DNA from: Reticulitermes speratus
Taxonomy: Eukaryota > Arthropoda > Insecta > Blattodea > Rhinotermitidae
Direction of reading: 5' to 3'
Assembly (NCBI GenBank): GCA_021186555.1
Contig: JAJKFL010000013.1
Coordinates: 17,477,243 to 17,541,242 of the forward strand
Length of the DNA: 64,000 nucleotides
The translations under genes were made by a program, and so were the position numbers. The notes below the pieces were generated by a model. It was given only the letters and a program-made list of their open reading frames with translations. It did no database searches and was not told where the DNA came from. Shown one piece after another: positions 26,501 through 38,500 of the stretch; positions within the stretch are counted from its first letter, which is position 1, and every line of letters starts with the position of its first letter.

Positions 26501-29500
26501 GAAGCCCCGTGCTGTTATATCACAAGAGGAGACAGAGGATGCAGTTGCAGCATTGCTTGGAGAGTCATTTGGAGCAGACTTTACTCCTTCGGATTGTTAC
26601 GTAGGTGAAGGCAATGGTAGTCCACACACTACCACACATGGAAGCACTGAACGTACTCTGCCTACTGATGAAGATGAAGAGACACGCAAGGCCATAGAGG
26701 CCATTGATATGAAGCCTGACACACCACAGTCTGAACCTGACTTACAGATTGATACTGACACAGATGGTGGTGGTGATCCAGAACCCAGTTATGCTGGCCT
26801 GCGGTTCAGTGGGGATGACCAGTCCCCTCGGACACCTGATGGAATTGATTTTTCACGACCGCCAAGAACTCCTGACCTGCCATCTTCATATTACAGGCAG
26901 CAGCAGGGTGTTAAACCTTATGAACATGAGTCCCTGCTAACTAAACCAACCATGCAGCCTGAGTCATCACCATCAGTCATCAAACAAACGTCTCCTGCAA
27001 GTGAATCTGTAGAAGAGAAACCAGCAGAGCCTTTGGAGTGTGACCAGGATCAGTCACTGCCTGAGAAACCAGTATCGGGTGAACAGCCAAAACCTCAGTC
27101 AGAACCTGAAACTGAACCAGACATTGCTGCATCTTCCAGTGGCACCAGTGACAACCATGGTGGCCGTGAACAAGAGGAAGATACACGTGTCACATCAGAT
27201 TGTGATGAGACTGTCATTCCTATGCCGCCTTGCATAACATTTGAACCTAAGGAAGAGGCTGAAGGACAAGACTTTGATTTAGTGCCAGGGAAACCAAATG
27301 ATGATGGTGTTGCTTCAACAGACGACAATCTTGAAAACACGAAAATAAAAGAAGACAATACAGATGTAAGCCATATGTGCCATAAAGCCAAAGTGGAGCT
27401 ACAAGCAGCACCAGTAGAAGTTCCTTCTTTGGAAATGGATCCATCATCCTCTCACTGTCACAGTCCTGTCTTATCAAAATCAAGCCCTGTTCCTCTTCTA
27501 CCACCAGATGACCTTTCAGCCGAGGTGCCAGACACTGTGAAGAAAGACATAGACACTTCTTTGAAGGAGGAACCAAAATCACAAGATGAAAGCACAGAAT
27601 TTGGACCATACCATTTTGATAAGGATGCTGTACACAAAGAGACTCTTGCAGACTCTGATATTACAGCATTCAAGAGCAGTGAAAGTGGCACAGGTCTAGA
27701 CAGGAACTACATTTCTTCTACAAAGGAAGATAGTGGTTTTGTATCTGTTATCAAGGAAGAACATGCTAGTGATATTGCTAGAGAATCTGACTTTTCAGAA
27801 CCTGAAACAGACATGAAAGCTGATACTGACTTTGTGACCAACCTACTAGCATCAGAGTCAATGACTCAGGCACTCAATATTGATGACAACAGCAGGTCTG
27901 CATTGGGGGCTAGTGATAGTGGTGATTACAGTTCATTCAAGGAGCAAGAAATGGAGGTGGTATCAGTTATCAAAGAGCCAGACCATAATTTAAAGACTGA
28001 GGGAGAACAAAACCCATTTGCATCCCCAAGACCTGAGTCTCCAACTTCCAAGGAGAGCTGTGAAACTGTGGCACATTATAAAGATAATAAGCTGGATCTG
28101 GATGACAAGAATGATCTCACCAATGCTATAAAAGCTGATTCAGACTTCTGGTCTGCCAAAGAGGTAAACATTGAGTCAGTAATAAAGAAAGTAGATGCAC
28201 TATGTTCTGGTGATGAGATGAGCCCACAAAGAGATTTGCCAGAGAATGTGAATGAAAGAGGAAGCAGGATTTGGTTTGATCAATTCGAGGAGAAATCTGT
28301 TGAATCCTCAGCTCACCAAGTGTTGAAAAAGGATCTAAAAGAGTCTGTGGATGAGATGTTCATAAACCTGCAGTCACGAGTTGAGCCAGTCAAGGAAGAA
28401 TCAGAATCGAGCCCTGCAGATGTTGATGAAACCAAGAGAAAGGATGAGCTAAAATCATGTGAAGAACAAGAGATTTCTCTGGCCAAATCACCAACCAAAG
28501 AACTGGATAGCAGTGCTGCACTGTCATCATCACCTGACGATAAGGATGAGCTGATTTTGTCGTCTTCATCCCCTGAAAGAGAACAAGTAGCATCTTCACC
28601 AGATGATGAATCACAAGAAACAAGCACTGATGTGCAGAGCCCAGTGAGCGGACAAATTACTCCACGATCTTCTACTCGTGGAGGAAGAGGTGGATCACGT
28701 GGCAAGGCCCAGACTCGAGTAACTGGTGTTACAACACGCCGATCGAGGCTTGCTGGGGGTCAGAAACCTGCAACTGAAGGCATTTCTGTAACCCCTGTTT
28801 CTCCTAGGAGAGGTGGAAGGAGAAGCAGAGGGAGTGGTCATAAAGTAGCACTTCAAGATCATATATCCTCTACTGCCAGCAAGAAGCTTACCACTGATGT
28901 TTATGAGTTCCGTGATGACTCGGAGGATGAAGGCAGCAATAGTGGAGAGAAAGGTCGACCACGACTGATACTGACCATCAAGAGTCCTCAGGCCAGTGTG
29001 TCTGCCAGCAGTGTGGGGGGGAAAGAGGTTCAAGTTGCTGCCAAGGCGGCTCCAGTGACAGTGGCGCTGCCAGTGGTTGAGACTAGAGAAGAGTTCCCAT
29101 CTCCAGCAACCCGCAAATCTCGACGTTTGCAAGAGCGGGATGGGTCTCGAAGTACTGTGGATGATGTGATAGAGGATGTTGTGCGCAGCTCAGGGAAGGT
29201 TACTCGCTCTGCCGCAGCGGCTGCTGCTGCCAATGCTGCAGCAAATGCTGCAGGTCTAGGATTAAGACCGAGACGCTCAACAAGACAGAATGTTGCCAGC
29301 CAGAGGTCAGCTGCTGTGGTTCCTGAACAACCAAGAAAGTCACCTCGTGGTGGCAAGAAACAAGCTCAGCAGCACAGGTTATCAGAAACCCATGAAGAAT
29401 CAAGTGAAGAGAAGAAGAAGCAAACAGATGATGAAATAATGGCAGTCAAAGGATCAGAGTCTCCTACACTTGACAGAGACACTGAGAATAGTTCATCCAA

Positions 29501-32500
29501 GTCACCAGATTCATTTTCGGCTTCTGGCAAGACACATCAGTCTGAAAAAGATGAATCTGAAATTCCTACAGAGTCCAAAGCAGCAAAAGCTCATGTAGAA
29601 GAAGATGATGGTGAGCCCACAACTTTGATCGATCCTGTAACTGGTTTGTTGATTCCAATGCGAGAGTCTGAAGAGGGACAGTATATTCCAGTCACAACAG
29701 CTCCTGTCATCATGCCTATTGCATCAGCACCTCAAATTACTACCAGGTCACTTTCAGAATCTCAGGAATCGCCCAGCAGTGTTTCAGAACCTGATAAAAC
29801 AAGGGCACGTGCTCACAGTCTGCCCACAATACCAAGTGCATCGACAAGTTATCAGCAGCAATCTGCTCAGGAAGGAATTCCAGTAGTTGGTGTGACACAA
29901 CAGAGCCATGTACCAGTCATCTCCAATTCTGTGTCAAAACCATTGCCCACTACATCAGTCACTGCCCCTCCTGGGCCTTCTGTCGTGGGACTGAGGCCAA
30001 TTGGCATCTGCAAGTCCGGTGTCCAGACAGTGGCATCCAGTACCAAATCTGTGCCAACTACACTGAAAGCTCATGTTTTACAGCAGACGGCCAAAACTAC
30101 TCTGCCACAACCAGTGGGTACCACCACAAAAGTTTCACAGCCAATTCTGCCTTCACTACCACCTTCGGCTACCTCTGCGACCTCACTTTCTGCCATACCA
30201 CAGTCTTCAGCAATAAAGGTGCATGCTGTTGCTCAGCCCGCTGTCAAGGGCCAAGCCGTACCTACTACAGCAGCTGTGTCACATCCTAAAACTCGAGACG
30301 TCCTGCTGCATCCGACACAGTCACAACCATCTTCTGTAGGTATGGCCAAGAGCATACAGTCAGTAGTTCCCATCAATCCAAAGACACACTTACTGCAAGC
30401 AGTGACAGGAAGTAAGTCTCCTGGAGGACAGGCAGTAGTGATGACTCCTGGACAAGGACAGATGCCAGTGGTTAGCAAAATCCATCATGTGAGTGGTCCC
30501 CCATCATCACAACCCCAGCAGATAGCAGTGAACATGAAAGCCCCATCACCAGGAGCCCATACACCCAAAGCCCACTTATTGCAGGTGACTACAGGTGGTT
30601 TGCCCAAGACTGGATCCAACTTTGTGCCTCAGCAGAAGCCACCTCATTCAGCAATTATGGGTGCTGGGGGCACTAAAGTGCCCACATCTAGTCCTCCCCA
30701 TCCTCCCAAGGCACATCATGGTCCACCACAGCAACCCATCTTGACTGGGGCAGTAGCCAGTCCACCACTTAAAGCACCACATCTCTCAAGCCAACAGCCA
30801 GTCGTGACTGGGGCCAGCAGTTCTCGTGCTGCGGTGCCGAAGTCTCAGGTAGGTTTTCCTTTAAACCCATTTGCACACTAAGAAAGGAAATTCAATCTAG
30901 TTTTGAGATAAGTGCCATACTTGTATTTCTGTGGCATCATTTGTGAAAATCATAGTTCACTTTGTGATGGTAATGTTGGTATTAAAGTTGTGTCTTTAAG
31001 AAATGAATATTCCTGTTTTACTTTAAAAAGGGGAACATAGATTGTGCAGTTATGTGCTTCAGTTGAACACATGTGTAGTAGAAGTGTTGATATTATTTTG
31101 CATTGATTGTATTAAATTTCTCTTTCTTAAGTCAGCATCCTGTATTTGTGATTGTAGCGTAACAGAACCATGTGGTTTGATTTTTACAGATGCAAAATGT
31201 AACCAGTAGCCATCTCACACAGCATGGCAAGGGGATGATGGATCCCCCCAAGGTGGATGTGTCATTAGGAGGCTGCATTGTGGTGCCCACTGCCAGCCCA
31301 CAGCCCCGCGGTCAGGTTCTGCAGGCTGGGTTGCCTGTACCAGCATATGAAGCTTCCTTGGTAAGTGCAGTGGGATTGAACATCAGATCTTTTTTGACTT
31401 TGCTTTCCTGTACAAACCTTTTTTTGGTGTACAGTAATATTGGTGCACACAAATGATAAATAACATTCGTCAGGAAATTTCTCATAACAAGTAACATCTT
31501 AACAATTCTTTCCATTTCATTGTAGAAATAGATCAGCATAAATGTCATGACTGTAAATGAACAAGTTCAAGTAGTTGCATATCCTGCACACCTATTGTTA
31601 TATTTACACCCTGATTGTCAGATACCAGATACGTATTTAAGACACATTATTCCAGGGCATTTGATGGACAGCAGGTAGGAGAAGCCTAATGCTTTGAATA
31701 TTAGTTTTCTGGGATGTGATGCTGTGTATTTTGATAGAAAGGTACCAGAATTTCTGAGGTACCTGCTGCCTGCACCTTGTGGGCAGCAGGTTTCATCCAA
31801 AATGGCACTTTTATTCTTTAAAGAAACATAACACGCATTTCATTTGGCATAGTATGTTCAGATTGTCAGTGCTCACCTTGGAACATGTCTAGTAGTGAGA
31901 ACTGATATTGTCATAGTAGTGAAGGTTCATATTGTGGTGGTTTGGGGTATGGCACTTTGTAGTTTGGTAGGTGGGTATCGGCATTTTTGCAGATGTACTT
32001 TAGGCTATAAAATCTGTGTGTGTGTGTGTTTTGTTGATACATGGTTGCCCAAAGTGGGCAGAATGCTGGAACTCATGCTAAGTTCTTGTGCAAGCAGCAT
32101 ATCCAGTAACACAATAAGAGGTTGGTTACACATGTGGTGTTAATGATGATTAAAGTTTCATGTGACTTTAATGCACATGCACTGAGGTAGTGCGACCATG
32201 GTGACACGGTCATGGTAACTGCATGTGCGTACAAGGTCTAAGAAAATGTGGTGAATAGACGAGGGAAGTTGGTAATGTTTGCTGTAGTTACTGTGTGCAG
32301 TATCATCTGCACAGCAGTAATTTATTCTATGTAATGCTAACCATCAAAAATAAAATAAAGGGGCCTATTTTTCATTACTGTGTAACACTCCGATGTGTTA
32401 TGAACTGTTGTTTAATTTTGAGCAGTGAATTTTAATGGACAATAAGGTATGGCGATCCTTACTGTATACAATGACGTTCGTTTGCTGGTGCATATACTGA

Positions 32501-35500
32501 AAGTGGGTCAACTGTGCTTTGTTTATGCATGTGACTGTATGGAAATATCTAAAATAAGTAACACAAAACTATTCTTCATTATTAACTTTCTTGAAAGAGT
32601 TTCTGTAGCTGCTGTCTTTCTTTTTATAAATGAGATACTGTGGACTCAGTATGTTATGTTTTTGGTTTTAGAGGCAACCAATTTTAGATTACAGCTGTTA
32701 ACTCCTTTCTGCTTGTGGTTTGTTATTTCAATGTTACTTAATTTTTTCTTTGTGAATGAAGCATAACCACATTGAAGAGCCATGTGGCCTTTTGTTATTG
32801 TAGTAGGCTGTTTACCTGATCCTTTACCACAGTCTTAATCTTTCATTGTTCTCAAGTAACAAATTTGAGCATAGATAATTCAGTGTTATATCCAAGTTTT
32901 ATGCTGTATTTTGGCCTTATTTTCTGCTGAACAGATTGACTGTCTCCCTTTCTGTCCAGTGCTTGGAATATAAAAACTATTTTATACTACAGGAATTTGC
33001 AGAAACATGAAAGATATTTGCAGAATACTGTAATTGCCTTAACATAATCAGTATTTAAATGAAACAAAAACAGAAAACTACAATTGTCATGCAAGTAAAG
33101 GGCATATTTTATGCCATGTCATATGCTTGTCACTGATTCTGTCTGTTTTCCGTGGTTTGAGAATTCCTTTCCTGAAGATTGTTCCATGTGTTAACAATAA
33201 GATTGATGGGCGAGAGTGATGTTGAATGCTTCTTGTAACATTGTATTGTTTTTTATTTGCCTCAAATAATCAGTGGTAGTTCAATAAACACCAACTAATG
33301 CACATAAACTTTTTTCACAATAGTTTATTCTTAAAATTCCCCATCAGTGGTAGTGTATAAATGATCCCCGAACGTCATAGGTTTGTTGATTTGAATAGTG
33401 GTGCTACATTAAACTGAAGTGTTGAGGTAATAGATGTAGGCATTTAAATTGTGTTGTACGATTCAAGAGAAATATGTACATTTATGTAAACAAACAACAG
33501 TGAAACCTCTCAGAACATAACACTAATTTATATTATTTTTACCCTTAACATGTGATGAAAGAAGGGTCTGAAGGAGGCACTGTTTGATACAAGTGTGGTA
33601 AACACATGAAGGTACAAGAAGAGCATCACTTCTGTCAGGATGTACTTAGAGAAGCTGTTTACACTGTCTGACAAATTTGCTTAGAAAGGAAAAACTTGAC
33701 AGTGAAGGGACCAACATTGACAACAGCTAATTGATCGCTGCAAAAGTTGCTGATTTTGTTAGCTGAAAGTTTTTAGTAAAATTTTTAGATATGCTTGCTG
33801 ACGAACTGTGACAAGACAGAATATAAACATTCACAAAAACCTTTGGATATTGTCATGTCATACCCAGATACGCAGTAATTATACTGTTTGCACTGTCTGT
33901 GTGTCTAGTATCCTCTCAGAAAAGACGCGGGAAGTCTTATCAAGGAAGACTGATATGCGGCTTGTGTTTTGTGGCAGTTATTGCCACTGACATTCTTCTT
34001 ACCTTCAAATTTATTGTCGGCCACTAAGAATGAGGAACAGGTGGGCTTGTGAGAGAGGTTTCACTGGGTGCCTTGGGGGCGTGTGTGTGTGTGTGCGCGT
34101 GCTAACTCTGGGTTGTGTGTGGCAGCAGCATGCAGGCTCTGGTGGGGTGGTGGCAGACTTACTCCCGAACCCTCAGTATGTGCTGGCACAGAGGCAGCAG
34201 TCCCCCCGCCCGCTCACCAACAGGTAACTTGTTCCCTGTGCTCACTAGTTTTTGCTTATTAACTTTCTTTTTTCATTTATGCTTTGTAACATTTGTCTCT
34301 TACTAACATGTATTCATTGACAGTATTTTGTTGCATGGACCAGTCTCAGTTATTGAAAGATTTTTTTTATTAGAGAATTTAGACAGGACATTATATGTTT
34401 GTGTATGGATATATGATTTTGTTCTAGTCATATTTTTTAACCATTGGTTGCAGGTATGTTAAAAGTGTAAGAATGAACTGAACATATAATGGTATTCGGG
34501 ACTGGAAAACTCTGTAGTGGAGGCAGCTCTGATTTACATGGATGTAAGATGGGCATGTGTATCCATGTACTTCAAAACTAGTAACTTTTTATATGAATTT
34601 ATACAGACAGGAAAATAAGACACAATTCGTCATTCACAACTCAATCTTTATAATTAAATTTCAGTTTGTACTACCTGCTTCAGCTATATTTCTGGCCATC
34701 ATTAGTTACTACATACAAAACATCTTGAGGAAGAATATTATTTTACAAGCTACATGTCAGAATTGAATTGAATTATGTATATTGAGCTGTGAATGATGAA
34801 TTGAGTATTATTTTCCTTTTAGTAACTTTTTGTTACTGTTGTATTCTAAAATCCATGCTTTATTATCACTACAAATGGGCGAGAACAATTTTCGGTGACA
34901 ATTTTAATACGCACAGACCTTGTTTATCTGTCAGCACACTTATTTTGAAGAGAAAATTAAGATTTGTTTTTCCTAATTTGCTCCATTTGGAACTCCTGAT
35001 TGTTGTTTGGGTTGACATGTTTCTGTTTAATATTTAAAAAATAGTAGAAAGGTTTGTATCTTTGCTGACTACTTAACATCTAATGCAAGGTTTTTACACC
35101 TGACATATAAGTTTTAGTTTGTTGTGACAGTTGTTGATAACCAGATGGCATTTTGAGGGTGGTATGATGTTTTTCCAGTATAACTTTTCTCGCTCCTTGT
35201 TATTCATGAAATTTGACATTTGATTGAAGTACAGTATAATTCCAGTGACAGTCTTCAGATGATGCAGTTTAACCCTGCATGCTGTAATAGAACTGCAGGC
35301 ATGAGGCGTACACAACCTGATAACAGGGCCATCTGCATGGGTTCTGCTTCCATATTGACTGGAATTAAATGCTAGCTGTATATTTATATAACTTCCAGTT
35401 TTGGCCTTAGAAAATTTTGAGCACCTGATGTATGTCACACAGGATGTACACAATTCGTGTACTAAGCATAATTGAATGTTCGACATGACTATATTTCTTT

Positions 35501-38500
35501 GCCGTTGGACTGAACTGGTCAAATATGGAAATGCTGTTGTATTTATATTTTCTGTGCATTGTTGTGTATGAAGTAGCTTAGTTATGAATGCATATTTTCA
35601 GTCCATCATTTCATACCATATATAGAACCATTCTCTAATGTATACAGTAAACCCTCACTAATCTGGTCACAGTTAATCCGGATGTCGGATAATCCAGGTC
35701 GACATATATGAAAAATTCTATTCACAGTTGAGTACATACTTTAAAAGACACACGGGATTTAGGAAGGCAGATGAGTCACTCTGCAATGATGATGGCACAG
35801 AGAGAGGCAGAACATACATTACATTGCTGCCAAGTCTTACTTGTTGTTCAGTATTGTTGTTAACTCTTGAGTCAGATGGACGTTATTCCTTATAATGCTT
35901 CATTTGCGCATCTGACAGAGGAATAAATTGCTGTAGATGTTGTTAAGGCTTCTCATATGGAAGAAGGATGAAATAATGGAGTAGACGAACCACAAGAATC
36001 TACAATTACGAAGAAACTTCTTAGCTCTGCAAAAGATGGAATTGATGCAGTAATCAATTATGTGGGCTCTTCACAAATCGAGAATTGCAGGCTTGTTATA
36101 AACACCTAAAAGCTGTGAGGGAGATCCTAATTAAAGAACAGCAGCAGAGGTTTGTTCAGACAAAACTTGACAGTTTCTTCAAACCTGCATTATTACATTC
36201 AAAAACAAGTACAACTTCTGAGTCTTCTATCGATGAATAAATGTATGTATTGTGTCTCTTTTAGTTTTTAGATAAAGGTTCGATGATAATATTTTTTATT
36301 TATTTTGATATTTTGTAAATTAATACATAGGTATTTAATTACAAGCTCAGCAATACCAATATCATTAAATTTTCTATTTATAGGTGTTCTTAAGTTTTTT
36401 TTAGGGCTGTCTTTTGCTTCACTAATTTGGATTATCGCTTAATGCGGATCCTCCCCCCACCCACCCACCCACCCAATTAATCCGGATTAACGAGGTTTTA
36501 CTGCATGTTCTTCTGCCTTGCCTTATTTTGAATTACTAGGTTTTCCATTTGTTTTTTCACATTCAGTGTCATGTCACTCATTAAGAACGTGTGTGTGAAT
36601 ATGTGTTACTTGCAGGGAGAGGTGGTGCAGCATGTGAATTTCCCACATCATATGCGCAATGCACCACATGACTTGGCACCTCAGCACTATGTTCATTCTC
36701 AACTGATGTACCAACAATACCTGCGTGCACATCAGGAGGTCTTGTCAGCACACATACCTCACTTCTTACCTCAGGGTGAGCTGAAATTTGATTAAACTTG
36801 TAATATTTACTGAATTTTAAAATGTTCTCTAAATTTAATATTATGTAATTTACAAATTATTTCTGTATTGAGCTGTTTTTAAGAACACTAAGTATGAAGT
36901 TGCGCCTTTCTTCCTTTGTGTGTAAGTAATTAAATAAAACTTTTATGGGACCATTCTGGGAAATCCTCACACCTCAGATGTTCTAAACAGGTTTGAGTTT
37001 TTCAGTATACACATTCAGAAATACACTTTTTGTCACTCTTCATTAATTTTCTTGATAACCGTAAAACTTATGGAAAAATGTGCTGGACACAATTGTGTGC
37101 CACATTCTTCTCTACAGTGTTTGAAAAATTTTTTGAACCAAAAATAACGTATAAATCCCATAATAGGGTGAGACCCATGAGAGATGGTATTTGTTCAGGG
37201 CTATAAAAAAATTCATAAATTGAAATGTTATGGTTACAGGGCCTGTACGATCGCCACTGATGGCAGGATTGGAGGTGAAATCTGAGCCTGAGTCAGATGA
37301 GGCACGTGGTAGCAGCCCACCACTGGAGCTTCGCAGACCATCTAGCAATGGAGCTGTGGCACGTGGAGGAGGCACAGTAGCCCACAGCTTGCAGTCGCCA
37401 CATGATCGTACCACTGACTCGCCACAAGTGGCCACAGTTTACGTTCATCCTGCATCACGCCTCCCTCACACTACACACCCCCACAGCAGCCTCCACCACG
37501 TTACTATGAACCTGGAGCAGAACCTCCACCAGCACATCTGCGTACATCACGCCACCTTCACCCTTTGCCTGGTACTGAAGCACCGGCCACGCAGCCTCGT
37601 TTACAGGTTGCCACGCCTCCTCATGCCAGCCAAGTACCACCTCAGGCTGACTCTCTGCTTATGCTTCTTCAGGTAACATGAAGTCTTATTTGTATGTTGT
37701 CAAGTTTTAAGTTCATCTTCTAGAGCTATTTTGTGGTACTGATACACTTAAGGTTTAGTTTAAACATTGTAGATGAAACATAATGGATTTAAAGGTTGCA
37801 TGCATTGATGTAATAAAGTAGGGGACGAGATTTGATAACAATACACATATTTACTCAATACAAGTTAAGATCTATAATTTGTGATGCTCTTATTCTGATG
37901 TGTGCTTATGTTCTCATTTTGTGTGATTTGATGACAAATGTGTTCTTAGTCTCAGTTTAGAGAATCTCATTTTTACAGCAACTTCATATCTGGAGTATAA
38001 AAGTTTAGATATAAATTCATTCTTCATGTTCATGCACTGAAATTTACCATATTTACCCAAATATAAGACAAGAATTTTTACCTGATTTGGTATGTGAAAA
38101 ATTGAAATTAAACGTGTTTTGTATAGACATTTTCTTGAAAATTTAAGATTATGAAGAGGGATCATCTTATGTTCTGGTATATATAGTTCATGGTTCAAAA
38201 TGATAAGCAGACCTCTGTGCCATTTATTGAGCATTGTGAATTATATTTTGTTATACCAATATTTAATTATTTTATAAAATTGGGTTAAAGCTGTTTTGAA
38301 AAATATGATAATTATATAGTCATACAGCAGTAATTTAATAAGATGTACTGTGAGTACAAGTGGGTGTAAAGTAGATCTTCATAATCAAATTTTTTTAAAG
38401 TGTTAACCACCCATTTATCCAAACCAAATACAGTATTCATTACAGTAATTAATTAATTACTGAAATGCACGGTATATATAATATAAAGACAATATTCAGT

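Noticed and set aside
27247-29356. Minus-strand ORFs of 100-145 codons opposite spen
   Set aside because: Shadows of the spen frame with biased composition only.
19677-30881. A free-standing gene encoding 3,734 residues starting at the Met at 19677
   Set aside because: The Met is internal and the peptide just after it ([12 protein letters not shown]) is an off-frame reading of Spen sequence. The frame reads through the exon 10 donor at 30849. It is the body of spen.
35094-35522. Minus-strand ORF of 142 codons in a spen intron
   Set aside because: It lies wholly in an intron with no recognisable domain and AT-rich non-coding composition.
36567-36615. A 5' extension of spen exon 13 using the acceptor at 36566
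   Set aside because: It fits the phase of exon 12 as written but would add [17 protein letters not shown], unlike Spen. A missing C in exon 12 is simpler.
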